Assembly (NCBI GenBank): GCA_964415365.1
Contig: CAYPYW010000010.1
Coordinates: 1-64,000 of the forward strand
Reading direction: 5' to 3'
Length of the DNA stretch: 64,000 bases
DNA from: Hydromicrobium sp964415365
GTDB taxonomy: Bacteria > Actinomycetota > Humimicrobiia > Humimicrobiales > Humimicrobiaceae
Part shown: piece after piece, positions 9,518 through 18,335 of the stretch
Layout of the letters: each line of letters opens with the position of its first letter
Position numbering within the stretch: position 1 is the stretch's first letter
Made by a program: the position numbers and the translations under genes
Notes under the pieces: generated by a model
Databases searched by the model: none
What the model saw: the letters and a program-made list of their open reading frames with translations, nothing else
What the model was told of the DNA's origin: nothing

Positions 9518-10257
9518 AAGACAAAAGGTTGTCTTTAAAAGACAGATTGATTATAAGTGTGGATACCAGCAGGAAAAGCGATGTTATAAGTCTTTGCAAA
9601 AAGGTTGATGGCAAGGTGTCAACTTTAAAATTAGGTCTGGAATTGATATACAGTGTGGGACTTGAAGTAATCGGCACCGTAAAGAGCTTTGGCTATAAGG
9701 TAATGCTTGACACAAAGCTTCTGGATATTCCCAATACAGTAGAGGGTGCCCTGAAAGCTATTGGAAACCTTGGTGTAAGTGCAGTAACCATACATACCCT
9801 GGGCGGGAGGCAAATGTTAAAGGGTGCCAGAGAAATACTGGAAAAACAGGCAAAATCAAGGGCTAAATCCAGACCGCTTCTTTTTGGAGTTACTATTCTT
9901 ACCAGTCTTGATAATGAAGATCTCGAAACTTTAGGATTTAAAGGAGATTTTTTTCATTCTGTTTCAAATCTTGTTGGAGTTGCCCTGGATGCGGGAATAG
10001 ACGGAATAGTATGCTCACCCAATGAGGTGGGGGCAGTAAGGAAAAAATTTGGTACTGATTTTTATATTGCCACCCCCGGCATAAGGCTTCCTGAAGATGC
10101 CGGTGGAGATCAGAAAAGAATAAACACTCCCGGGGAAGCAATATCTAAAGGAGCGGATTTTATAATTGTGGGCCGTCCAATAACTGCAAGTAAGGATGCA
10201 GGTAAAACAATAGATTTATATCTGGAGAAGATAGAAAGGGCGCTTGGTAATGCTTAA
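9514..10257 (+). CDS. pyrF: Orotidine 5'-phosphate decarboxylase (type 1)
   Basis: It decarboxylates OMP to UMP. The catalytic D-x-K-x-x-D is in LDTKLLDIPNT near residue 68, and the phosphate-gripper region reads IIVGRPITAS near the C-terminus. At 247 aa it is the classic type 1 (B. subtilis-like) family. The longer type 2 enzyme of mycobacteria sits at the same place in their operon, so the isozyme differs while the position is conserved. The start is TTG at 9514, overlapping pyrD by 4 nt. Confidence 0.95.
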   Translation: MKDKRLSLKDRLIISVDTSRKSDVISLCKKVDGKVSTLKLGLELIYSVGLEVIGTVKSFGYKVMLDTKLLDIPNTVEGALKAIGNLGVSAVTIHTLGGRQMLKGAREILEKQAKSRAKSRPLLFGVTILTSLDNEDLETLGFKGDFFHSVSNLVGVALDAGIDGIVCSPNEVGAVRKKFGTDFYIATPGIRLPEDAGGDQKRINTPGEAISKGADFIIVGRPITASKDAGKTIDLYLEKIERALGNA

Positions 10258-10852
10258 AGTGATAAGTCAGGTTAAGGGGCTGGATGTATTCAAAATACTT
10301 AAGGATACCGGATCTGTAATGGAAGGTCATTTTAAATTGAGTTCCGGATATCACAGTAAGTATTATCTTCAGTGTGCCAAGCTGCTGCAGTATCCTGATA
10401 CAACTTTTAGGCTTGCTCTTAAGGCCCTGGATTTAATAAAAAAAGATATTAATATAGATAATATCGATGCCGTGATATCACCTGCTATAGGGGGTATCCT
10501 GTGGGGGTATATGATCGCTTACACTGCAGGATGCAGGATGATATTTACAGAGAGAAAAACTGGAGATATGGAACTGCGGCGTGGATTCGAGATAAGACCT
10601 GGCCAGGAGATTATTGTTGCTGAAGATGTTATTACTACCGGGGGCTCGGTAAAGGAAGTAATAGAAATATGCAGGAAAAAGAAGGCGAAGGTAAAAGCAG
10701 TGGTAAGTATCGTTGACCGTTCGGACAACTTGAAATTTGAATGTCCATATTATTATTTAATCAAGCTTGAGATTGATAAATATCAGCCTTCCAGATGCAG
10801 GCTCTGCAGGGAGGGTCTGCCTCTTGAATATCAGGGCAGCAGGAAAAAATAA
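10250..10852 (+). CDS. pyrE: Orotate phosphoribosyltransferase
   Basis: It joins orotate to PRPP. The PRPP motif IVAEDVITTGGSVKEVI lies near residue 123. The C-terminal extension with a Cys pair (SRCRLCREGLPL) is typical of the PyrE group found in thermophiles and anaerobes. ATG at 10250 is preferred over the in-frame TTG at 10244; either way it overlaps pyrF. It completes the UMP pathway in one operon. No clear terminator follows; a new promoter for mihF lies downstream. Confidence 0.93.
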   Translation: MLKVISQVKGLDVFKILKDTGSVMEGHFKLSSGYHSKYYLQCAKLLQYPDTTFRLALKALDLIKKDINIDNIDAVISPAIGGILWGYMIAYTAGCRMIFTERKTGDMELRRGFEIRPGQEIIVAEDVITTGGSVKEVIEICRKKKAKVKAVVSIVDRSDNLKFECPYYYLIKLEIDKYQPSRCRLCREGLPLEYQGSRKK

Positions 10853-10883
10853 AGGTAATTTGTGAAAAAATATTGATATTATA

Positions 10884-10912
10884 TTGATATTAAACATATA
10901 TATTTATATACT
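10884..10912 (+). promoter_or_regulatory. Putative promoter of the mihF-gmk operon
   Basis: TTGATA (10884-10889), a 17-bp spacer and TATACT (10907-10912) closely match the sigma-70 consensus. A second TTGATA at 10873 is out of register. The predicted start near 10919 gives a leader of about 32 nt carrying a GGGGAG ribosome site before mihF. Confidence 0.6.
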
Positions 10913-10950
10913 CTAATGTATCTAATTTTTTTTCCGGCAAGGGGAGTTTT

Positions 10951-11271
10951 ATGGCTTTAAATAATTTAAGTGATGAAGACAGAAAAAAAGGCCTGGAGAA
11001 GGCCCGGCAAATAAGAAAAAAGAGAGCTGAAATAAAGAATTTATTGAAGAAAGGGAAAACAGACATACAATCGCTTTTTAAGAATTCCAAGCTCTTTGAA
11101 GAATATTTAGTAAATATGAAAATCATAGATTTAGTAGGAGCACTCCCTGGAAACGGAAGAGTAAATGCTCTGAAAATTTTAAGGGATTTAAAAATAAGCC
11201 CCAATAAAAAAGTAGGTGGGCTGGGCAGAAATCAAAAACACAGTTTTTACCGGTTTTTTAAAATAGCCTAG
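10951..11271 (+). CDS. mihF: Integration host factor, actinobacterial type (mIHF)
   Basis: A 106-aa basic, helix-rich nucleoid-associated protein. The C-terminal half (IDLVGALPGNGRVNALKILRD) contains the helix-two-turn-helix/HhH-like DNA-binding motif of the mycobacterial and streptomycete sIHF/mIHF family. It sits between the pyr genes and gmk exactly as in actinobacteria, which is one of the best taxonomic clues in the window. The start is ATG at 10951 with GGGGAG upstream. It is distinct from the HU/IHF fold of other bacteria. Confidence 0.9.
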   Translation: MALNNLSDEDRKKGLEKARQIRKKRAEIKNLLKKGKTDIQSLFKNSKLFEEYLVNMKIIDLVGALPGNGRVNALKILRDLKISPNKKVGGLGRNQKHSFYRFFKIA

Positions 11272-11293
11272 GTTGTTGGATTTTCAATATTTT

Positions 11294-11872
11294 ATGACAG
11301 GTAGAGGAAAATTATTCATTGTCTCAGGACCCTCAGGTTCAGGAAAAAGTAGCCTGATAAATGATATAGTAAGCAAGTCAGATAATTTTGTAAGATCCAT
11401 CTCAGTTACTACCAGACCCAAAAGAAAAGGTGAAACCGACGGTTACCAGTATCATTTTATAAGTAAGAGCGAGTTCGATAAGCTTATAGAAAAGGATATG
11501 CTGCTTGAGTGGGTCTCCTACGCAGGTTATCTGTACGGCACTCCCAAGGGTTTTGTGACAGAGAATTTGAGCAGGGGCAAGAATGTAATTCTTGTAATCG
11601 AGGTTCAGGGTGCCATGCAGGTTGTAAAAAAAATAAAGGAAGCTTACCTGGTCTTTATTACCACGTCTTCATTTGAAGAGCTGGAGAAAAGGATCAAAAA
11701 AAGAGGAGCTGACAGTTCGGAAGAGATAAAGAGGAGACTGGAAATCGCTAAAAGCGAACTGGATCATATGAAACATTATGATTGCATAATCGTAAATAAT
11801 AATTATAATGAAGCTTTGCTTAATTTAAAGAGAGTTCTAAATTCTCAAAAAGGAAGGAAAAAATCTAAATGA
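11294..11872 (+). CDS. gmk: Guanylate kinase
   Basis: It phosphorylates GMP to GDP. The P-loop is in FIVSGPSGSGKSSL, near residue 11 from the chosen start. The GMP-binding segment VTTRPKRKGETDGYQYHF follows. I chose ATG at 11294 because it leaves the usual short leader before the P-loop strand. TTG at 11273 or 11276 would add 6-7 residues and lie almost on the mihF stop; neither start has a strong Shine-Dalgarno. The gene overlaps rpoZ by 4 nt. Confidence 0.94.
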   Translation: MTGRGKLFIVSGPSGSGKSSLINDIVSKSDNFVRSISVTTRPKRKGETDGYQYHFISKSEFDKLIEKDMLLEWVSYAGYLYGTPKGFVTENLSRGKNVILVIEVQGAMQVVKKIKEAYLVFITTSSFEELEKRIKKRGADSSEEIKRRLEIAKSELDHMKHYDCIIVNNNYNEALLNLKRVLNSQKGRKKSK

Positions 11873-12108
11873 AAGTGCAGTATGTTGATGAGTATGGAAA
11901 GAGTATAACCAGTAAATATAAATTGTGTATAGCGTCAGCTAAAAGAGCAAGAGAATTGGGGGAATATCTATCGGCGCAAAAAAATATGGAAAGGATAAGT
12001 GTGATAAAACCACTGGTTGATGTGGAATCACACGATCCGTTGGAGATTGCCTTTAATGAAATAAAAGAAGGAAAAGTAATTCTCGAAAAGAAGAAGGAAT
12101 CTGTATAA
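11869..12108 (+). CDS. rpoZ: RNA polymerase omega subunit
   Basis: A 79-aa omega protein that assists RNA polymerase assembly. The conserved stretch SKYKLCIASAKRARELGEY matches omega conserved region 2. It starts inside the end of gmk and is followed after 2 nt by coaBC, the gmk-rpoZ-coaBC order shared by many bacteria. Confidence 0.92.
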   Translation: MKVQYVDEYGKSITSKYKLCIASAKRARELGEYLSAQKNMERISVIKPLVDVESHDPLEIAFNEIKEGKVILEKKKESV

Positions 12109-12110
12109 TT

Positions 12111-13358
12111 TTGGCCTTAAATAAATCAATATTTTTAAAAAAAAAGATAGTTCTTGGAATTACTGCATCTATTGCCGCTTATAAAGCAGCTTCGATTTGC
12201 AGCAGGCTGACTGGTATGGGTGCCGAAGTAATTCCGGTTATGACCCCGAATGCTCTTAATTTTATAACCCCTATAACTTTAAGTTCAATCTCCGGGAATA
12301 AAACTGTTGTAGAACAATTTGTAAATCAGAAGAAAATTTACCATATCTCACTTTCTCACAGTGCAGATATTTTTTTAATTGCGCCGGCTTCGGCGGATAT
12401 TATCTCAAAGTTATCTTACGGAATCGGTGATAATTTCTTGACCACGTCGGCAATTTCTGCTGCGTGTCCTGTACTGGTTGCACCGGCTATGAATGAAAGC
12501 ATGTATCTTGACCCTGTGATTCAAAAAAATATTCAGCAGTTAAAAGAAAGCGGAAAGTATTTTTTTGTGGGACCGAAGAGCGGCAGGCTGGCCTGCGGTG
12601 AGGAAGGCCTGGGAAAGCTGGAAGATGAAGATGTCATAATTGAGAGGCTGGGAGAGCTTTTAAATTATAATTCAGACCTTAAAGGTAAAAAAGTCGTAAT
12701 TACTGCCGGCGGTACCAGAGAGTTTATTGATATTGTAAGATATATATCTAACAAATCCAGCGGAAAGATGGGTTACGCTCTGGCTGAGGAAGCCTATTTT
12801 AGAGGAGCCCAAAAAGTGGTTCTTATAAGCGCCAGCAGGAGCCTTCAGCCTCCGTACGGGGTGAAAGTTGAATATGCCCAGGATACGGCAGAGATGAAGA
12901 AAGCCCTTCTTAAATATTTTAACGGCAGCGATATTATTATAATGGCAGCTGCTATAAGCGATATAATTCCGGCTAAAAAATATGATTTTAAGTTAAAGAA
13001 AAAAGATGATATATTATCCAAAATAAGCTTTAAAGAGAATGAAAATATCCTGGAGCTATTGGCTAAAAAAAAGAAAAAGAGCCAATATCTGGTAGGTTTT
13101 GCTGCCGAGAGTGGTTACAGCACTGGGGATATCATAAAGAAGATTGGTGGCAGGAATATTGATATGATTGTGGCCAATGATATTTCCAGAAAGGGGATAG
13201 GCATGGAAAGCGATTATAATGAGGTTGACATAGTAAAACAGGATGGGTCTGTAAAAAAACTGGGCAGGGGCAAAAAGAGGATTGTTGCCAGAGGAATCTG
13301 GGATGAAATTGTAAAAAGTTCGATTAAGCTGGAAGGAATTAATAGGAGGAGTAAATGA
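12111..13358 (+). CDS. coaBC: Bifunctional phosphopantothenoylcysteine decarboxylase/synthetase (CoaBC)
   Basis: This enzyme carries out two CoA-biosynthesis steps. The CoaC flavoprotein half (about 1-180) has the active-site His in ISLSHSADIFLIAPASA and the catalytic Cys in GRLACGEEGLG near residue 161. The CoaB half (from about 186) begins KKVVITAGGTREFID and carries the CTP/phosphopantothenate segment AAISDIIPAKKYDFKLKKKD. The start is TTG at 12111. At 415 aa it is standard for the fused enzyme. It overlaps metK by 4 nt. Confidence 0.95.
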   Translation: MALNKSIFLKKKIVLGITASIAAYKAASICSRLTGMGAEVIPVMTPNALNFITPITLSSISGNKTVVEQFVNQKKIYHISLSHSADIFLIAPASADIISKLSYGIGDNFLTTSAISAACPVLVAPAMNESMYLDPVIQKNIQQLKESGKYFFVGPKSGRLACGEEGLGKLEDEDVIIERLGELLNYNSDLKGKKVVITAGGTREFIDIVRYISNKSSGKMGYALAEEAYFRGAQKVVLISASRSLQPPYGVKVEYAQDTAEMKKALLKYFNGSDIIIMAAAISDIIPAKKYDFKLKKKDDILSKISFKENENILELLAKKKKKSQYLVGFAAESGYSTGDIIKKIGGRNIDMIVANDISRKGIGMESDYNEVDIVKQDGSVKKLGRGKKRIVARGIWDEIVKSSIKLEGINRRSK

Positions 13359-14560
13359 CAAAGAAAAAGGATTTTATGTTTACTTCGGAATCAGTAACCG
13401 AAGGTCACCCGGATAAAATGGCTGATCAGATTTCTGATGCCATACTTGATGCTATGATAGCTGATGACCCCAAATGCAGGACCGCTATTGAAACTCTGCT
13501 TAAAACGGGGATTGTTATAGTGGCAGGTGAAGTTACTACTTCTACATATGTGGAAATACCTGATGTTGTAAGAGAGGTTGTTAAGAATATCGGATACACA
13601 AGGGCAAAATATGGTTTTGATTATGAGACCTGCGGCGTTATTACTTCTATTGGGAAACAGTCTCCCAATATAGCCCGGGGTGTTAATAATGCTTATGAAG
13701 CCAGAGTGGGAAATGGATATGAGAATGAGTTCGATACCCAGGGTGCCGGGGATCAGGGAATGATGTTTGGTTATGCATGTAATGAAACCGAGGAACTGAT
13801 GCCTCTTCCTATCCAGCTTGCTCACAGGCTGTCTCACCGCCTGTCCGAAGTCAGGAAAGCAGGGATTCTGCCATATCTGAGACCTGATGGCAAAACTCAG
13901 GTAACAGTAAGATATGAGAATGACAGGCCGGTTTCTGTTGAGACCGTTGTAATAGCCACCCAACATGCTCCTAATATTGATGTAGAATCTCAGATAGGAC
14001 CGGATATGAGAGAATTTGTGATAAAACCAATTATTCCTGAACAATATCTAAGCAAGGATTTAAAGCTATTTGTTAATCCTACGGGGGAATTTACGATTGG
14101 CGGACCTATGGGTGATACAGGAGTTACCGGAAGGAAAATAATTATAGATACCTATGGCGGAATGGCAAGGCATGGAGGAGGCTGTTTTTCGGGAAAAGAT
14201 CCTTCCAAGGTTGATAGGTCAGCTGCCTATGCAGTAAGGCATGTTGCCAAGAATCTGGTGGCAAGCGGTGCCGCTGATAAGGTGGAAATAGAGGTGGCTT
14301 ATGCTATAGGTGTTTCACATCCGGTATCGGTTATGGTGGAAACATTCGGTACTGAGAAAGTGGATGTCAAAAAAATTGAAAAGGCGGTAAAGGAAGTATT
14401 TGACTTGAGGCCGGCAGCGATTATCAGGAATTTGAATCTGCTCAGGCCTATTTATAAAAAAACTGCGGCTTATGGCCATTTCGGAAGGCATGACCGGGAT
14501 TTCACCTGGGAGAAGCTGGATAAAGTTGATGAAATCAAGAGTTCTCTGGACCTTAAATAA
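13355..14560 (+). CDS. metK: S-adenosylmethionine synthetase
   Basis: It makes SAM from methionine and ATP. The N-terminal signature FTSESVTEGHPDKMADQISD is complete, and the phosphate-binding GGGCFSGKDPSKVDRSAAY loop and the central GAGDQGMMFGYA motif are both present. It has normal length (401 aa). It is co-transcribed with coaBC, and there is no SAM-riboswitch-like leader because the genes overlap. Confidence 0.97.
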   Translation: MTKKKDFMFTSESVTEGHPDKMADQISDAILDAMIADDPKCRTAIETLLKTGIVIVAGEVTTSTYVEIPDVVREVVKNIGYTRAKYGFDYETCGVITSIGKQSPNIARGVNNAYEARVGNGYENEFDTQGAGDQGMMFGYACNETEELMPLPIQLAHRLSHRLSEVRKAGILPYLRPDGKTQVTVRYENDRPVSVETVVIATQHAPNIDVESQIGPDMREFVIKPIIPEQYLSKDLKLFVNPTGEFTIGGPMGDTGVTGRKIIIDTYGGMARHGGGCFSGKDPSKVDRSAAYAVRHVAKNLVASGAADKVEIEVAYAIGVSHPVSVMVETFGTEKVDVKKIEKAVKEVFDLRPAAIIRNLNLLRPIYKKTAAYGHFGRHDRDFTWEKLDKVDEIKSSLDLK

Positions 14561-14574
14561 TTACTTTTGTTTAA

Positions 14575-16836
14575 ATGGTTGGAAATAACAAATATGCAGA
14601 GGTTTACGTAGATATAAAAGCCTTTGATATTGATCATGCTTTTGATTACAGAATACCCCCCAGTTTATCCTTGAATATTAATACCGGCAGAATTGTTAGG
14701 GTCCCTTTCAAAAATAGAATTGAAGTTGGTTATATTGTAAAAACCAAGAATAAGTCAGAACTAGAAGATAAGGAAATAAAAGATATTGCCGGAATAGTGG
14801 ATGCAAAACCCGTCTTCGATCCCGGAAGATTGGAACTCATAAATTGGATCAGCCGGTATTATATCCAGCCTCTGGGGAGTGTAATTAAGTTTTTCCTCCC
14901 TCCCGGAGGAAAATACAAGCAGGCAATCGCAGATTCCAGAGTAAAATTAAAATTCAGGGATTATATAACCTTAAACAGGAATGAGTATAAGCTGGTAAAG
15001 GATAAGGTTAACTGGAAAAAAAATTATTCACAAAAAAAGGTAATTGATTATCTGATTTTACATGGAGAAGTTTTAAAAGAAAAACTGATAAAAGATACCG
15101 GCTCAAGCTACGCAGGTCTTACTGCTCTTGCAGATAAAAAAATTGTATCTGTAATTAAAAAGAGGCAGAAGCGGGATTTCAGGTATGATTACCAGCCTGA
15201 TAAGAATTTAAAGAAAAAAAAGATAATCTTAAACTCCTATCAAAAAAATGCGCTGTCCAGTATAGAAAATGCTATAGGTAAAAATATTTTTCATAAATTC
15301 CTGATTGAAGGTGTGACCGGCAGCGGAAAAACTGATATTTATATAGCCGCCTGCAGGGAAGTTCTGACTGGTAAAAAAAAAGCACTTGTTCTAACTCCTG
15401 AGATTTCCCTAACCCCCCAGCTGTTTTCGAGATTTGAATCCGAGTTTGGGTCCAGAGTGTGTGTGTATCATTCCAATATGAGTGAAGCAGAAAGGTATGA
15501 AAGGTGGCTGGATATATGGAACGGTGAGTTTGATATAATAATAGGAACCAGATCTTCAATTTTTACTCCCCTGGACAACCTGGGCATAATAATAATGGAT
15601 GAGGAGCATGACCCATCCTATAAAGAAGGAACCAGAGTCAGATATAATACCCAGGACGTAGCAATAAAATTGGGGGAGATACTTGGAATACCGGTGGTCA
15701 TGGGCAGTGCTACACCCAGTCTGGTTACCAGGTACAGGGCAGAAAACGAGGATAATTTTACCCTGCTTAAGATTCCGGTTAAAGCTCAAAGTAGCAGTTT
15801 ATTAAAAATGGAAGTGATCGATCTTAAAAAAATAGACCGTTTAAAAGAGGATATAGTTATAACCGGTAAGTTATTTACTGCAATCAGAGAGGAATTGGAA
15901 AAAAGCAATAAGGTAATTATTTTTTTAAACAGAAGGGGCTATAGTAACTTTATAATATGCAATAAGTGTGGTGCTGTTCCCAAATGTCCTGCCTGTGACC
16001 TTTCCTATAATTATCATAGCGATCCCAAAAAACTGATATGCCACCACTGCGGCAGAGAGCAGGATTATACCGGAAAATGTCCTGTTTGTGGTGCGGACAG
16101 TGTCTTTTTATATGGTACAGGAATTCAGAAGGTTCAGTCGAAACTTCAGATGAGATTCAAGAGTATCCCCATACTCAGGATGGATTCCGATGTGACCGTA
16201 AAGAAGAAGTCACACCAGGAAATACTGGAAAAGTTCATTTCTCCCGGGGGATCGATTCTTATAGGTACCCAGATGATAGCCAAGGGACTTGATGTTGAGG
16301 ATGTTACTCTGGTGGGAGTCATTAATTGCGATAGTATGTTGGGACTCCCTGATTATCATATGAATGAGAGAGTTTATCAGCTTATTACCCAGGTATCCGG
16401 AAGGGCTGGAAGAAAGAGAAAGAAAGGCAGGGTAATAATCCAGACCTACAATCCCGGAAGCAGGGTCATGAAAAACATACTTGCAAATGATTATGAATCA
16501 TTTTACGGGCAGGAATTAGAAAACAGGAAAGAGCTCGACTATCCTCCTTTTTCCAACCTGGTAAATATTATAATATCCGGCAAGGATGAGAATAGGGTGA
16601 AAAAAGATATAAAAGGACTATTTGAAAAAATAAGCGGAGCTGTTAAGATTGACAGCATACTGGGGCCGGCTCCTGCTCCTTTTCATAAGATAAATTTATT
16701 TTACAGATGGCATATAATAATAAAGTCTAAAAATGTAGATTTTTTGAATGAGGCACTGGCTAAAATATTAAAGAGGTTTAAAAAATTCGATGAAAATAAG
16801 ATAATTGTTGATGTAGATCCGGTATGGATTTTGTAA
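14575..16836 (+). CDS. priA: Primosomal replication-restart helicase PriA
   Basis: A 753-aa superfamily 2 helicase that reloads the replisome at stalled forks. It has an N-terminal fork-binding domain, Walker A GVTGSGKTD near residue 245, and Walker B/DEAH-type IIMDEEHDPSYK near 340. Zinc-binding cysteines occur at about 460-510 (CNKCG, CPACD, CHHCG, CPVCG). Helicase motifs IV-VI include GTQMIAKGLDVEDVTLVG and QVSGRAGRKRKKG. All catalytic motifs are intact, unlike the degenerate PriA of many higher actinobacteria. Confidence 0.95.
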   Translation: MVGNNKYAEVYVDIKAFDIDHAFDYRIPPSLSLNINTGRIVRVPFKNRIEVGYIVKTKNKSELEDKEIKDIAGIVDAKPVFDPGRLELINWISRYYIQPLGSVIKFFLPPGGKYKQAIADSRVKLKFRDYITLNRNEYKLVKDKVNWKKNYSQKKVIDYLILHGEVLKEKLIKDTGSSYAGLTALADKKIVSVIKKRQKRDFRYDYQPDKNLKKKKIILNSYQKNALSSIENAIGKNIFHKFLIEGVTGSGKTDIYIAACREVLTGKKKALVLTPEISLTPQLFSRFESEFGSRVCVYHSNMSEAERYERWLDIWNGEFDIIIGTRSSIFTPLDNLGIIIMDEEHDPSYKEGTRVRYNTQDVAIKLGEILGIPVVMGSATPSLVTRYRAENEDNFTLLKIPVKAQSSSLLKMEVIDLKKIDRLKEDIVITGKLFTAIREELEKSNKVIIFLNRRGYSNFIICNKCGAVPKCPACDLSYNYHSDPKKLICHHCGREQDYTGKCPVCGADSVFLYGTGIQKVQSKLQMRFKSIPILRMDSDVTVKKKSHQEILEKFISPGGSILIGTQMIAKGLDVEDVTLVGVINCDSMLGLPDYHMNERVYQLITQVSGRAGRKRKKGRVIIQTYNPGSRVMKNILANDYESFYGQELENRKELDYPPFSNLVNIIISGKDENRVKKDIKGLFEKISGAVKIDSILGPAPAPFHKINLFYRWHIIIKSKNVDFLNEALAKILKRFKKFDENKIIVDVDPVWIL

Positions 16837-16853
16837 ATTGGGGAAGGTAGGAA

Positions 16854-17351
16854 ATGGCAGTTAAAGAAATAAGAAAGATCGGTGATCCGGTTTTAAGAGA
16901 AAAAAGTAAAGCAGTGGAAAAAATAGACGATAAGCTTGTTAGTCTGATTCAAGATATGACCGATACATTGAAAGAAGAAGGTGCAGCAGGTCTTGCTGCT
17001 CCGCAGATAGGGATAACAAGGAGAGTAATTGTTGTAAATTTTGGTGACAGTGTCAAGGCGTTTATAAATCCGGAAATCAAAGTTCTGAGCAGAAAAAAAA
17101 TAGAAAGTAATGAAGGATGTCTGAGTGTCTATTCGATAAAAGATTTTTCTGTTAATAGATTTTCAAAAGTCAGAGTAAGGGCAAAAGATTCAAAAGGCAG
17201 TAATATCACAGTTGTGGCGGAAGATTTACTGGCAAGAATATTTCAGCATGAAATTGATCACCTTAATGGAATATTGTACATAGATCGTCTTGAATGGAAA
17301 TCAAGAAGAGAACTTCTTTCAAAGATTAATGATATCAAATCAAATGTTTAA
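16854..17351 (+). CDS. def: Peptide deformylase
   Basis: It removes the N-formyl group from nascent proteins. All three metal-site motifs are present: GLAAPQIG (about residue 45), EGCLS (about 87) and the HExxH motif in FQHEIDHLNG (about 132). At 165 aa it is a type 1-like enzyme. GGAAGG precedes the ATG. It sits next to fmt, which adds the formyl group it removes. Confidence 0.96.
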   Translation: MAVKEIRKIGDPVLREKSKAVEKIDDKLVSLIQDMTDTLKEEGAAGLAAPQIGITRRVIVVNFGDSVKAFINPEIKVLSRKKIESNEGCLSVYSIKDFSVNRFSKVRVRAKDSKGSNITVVAEDLLARIFQHEIDHLNGILYIDRLEWKSRRELLSKINDIKSNV

Positions 17352-17366
17352 AATAAGGAGACTCGT

Positions 17367-18335
17367 TTGAGGATATTGTTTTTTGGCTCTTCCGAAATTT
17401 CAGTTCCATTCCTGGAAGAAATATATAAATCAAAACATGGCATATCTCTTGTTGTGGCTACTGTTGATAAGCCGGCAGGAAGGGGAAGAAAAACTTTACC
17501 TAATGTAGTAAAAAGCAAGGCTATTGAGTTGGGAATTGATTATATTCAGATTGAGAAGTTTGACAATATTTTTTTTGATAAGTTTACAAAATTAGGGTTT
17601 GACGGAATTGTAGTGGTTTCTTTCGGAAAGATATTTCCTGAAAAAATATTTAAATTGACATCTGCCCGGTGGTTAAATGTCCACCCTTCACTTCTGCCGC
17701 GGTATAGAGGTCCAACACCTGTTATAAGTACGCTCCTGAATGGTGATGAGGTAGGAGGGATCAGCATAATGGATGTAGTGCCTGAGGTAGATGCAGGTGG
17801 TATATATGCTCAGGTGAAATTCGGTGTTGGAGAAGACGATAACCGTGACAGCCTGGAGAGAAAGATAATAGAATTTGGAAAATCCCTTCTGATTACGGTA
17901 CTTGACCTTGTAGAGAGTGAGAGGATTAAGTCATATCCCCAGGATGAGGAAAGTGTGACTTATAGTCACAAAATTACAAAAGATGACCTGAAAATCAACT
18001 GGGGCAGCAGTGCGATGGAAATAGTTAATAAAATCAGAGCCTTCAGCTCAAGTCCAGGTGCCTATTTTCTGTGGAAGGATTCAAGAATTAAAATTCTTAA
18101 GGCAAGTGTCTTAGATAGAGCTATAACCAATGCCTGTCAGGATAAACTTAAAATTGATAAAAGTAAGAAGGATGGTTTTGTAGTTGAGGCTGATAAAAAA
18201 GCAGGTATTCTGGTTAAGTGTAATAAAGATGAAATAATAAAGATTGAGTTGCTCCAGCCTCAGGATAAAAAAACAATGTCTTCGGTGGATTTTATTAACG
18301 GATACGGACTTAAAGCTGGTGAAAGTTTTGAATGA
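17367..18335 (+). CDS. fmt: Methionyl-tRNA formyltransferase
   Basis: It formylates initiator Met-tRNA using 10-formyltetrahydrofolate. The folate/catalytic signature appears as LNVHPSLLPRYRGPTPVIST near residue 105, and the GGISIMDVVPEVDAGGIYAQ segment follows. The C-terminal OB-fold tRNA-binding domain occupies about 205-322. The start is TTG at 17367 with AAGGAG upstream. Its last codons overlap the probable rsmB start. Confidence 0.95.
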   Translation: MRILFFGSSEISVPFLEEIYKSKHGISLVVATVDKPAGRGRKTLPNVVKSKAIELGIDYIQIEKFDNIFFDKFTKLGFDGIVVVSFGKIFPEKIFKLTSARWLNVHPSLLPRYRGPTPVISTLLNGDEVGGISIMDVVPEVDAGGIYAQVKFGVGEDDNRDSLERKIIEFGKSLLITVLDLVESERIKSYPQDEESVTYSHKITKDDLKINWGSSAMEIVNKIRAFSSSPGAYFLWKDSRIKILKASVLDRAITNACQDKLKIDKSKKDGFVVEADKKAGILVKCNKDEIIKIELLQPQDKKTMSSVDFINGYGLKAGESFE

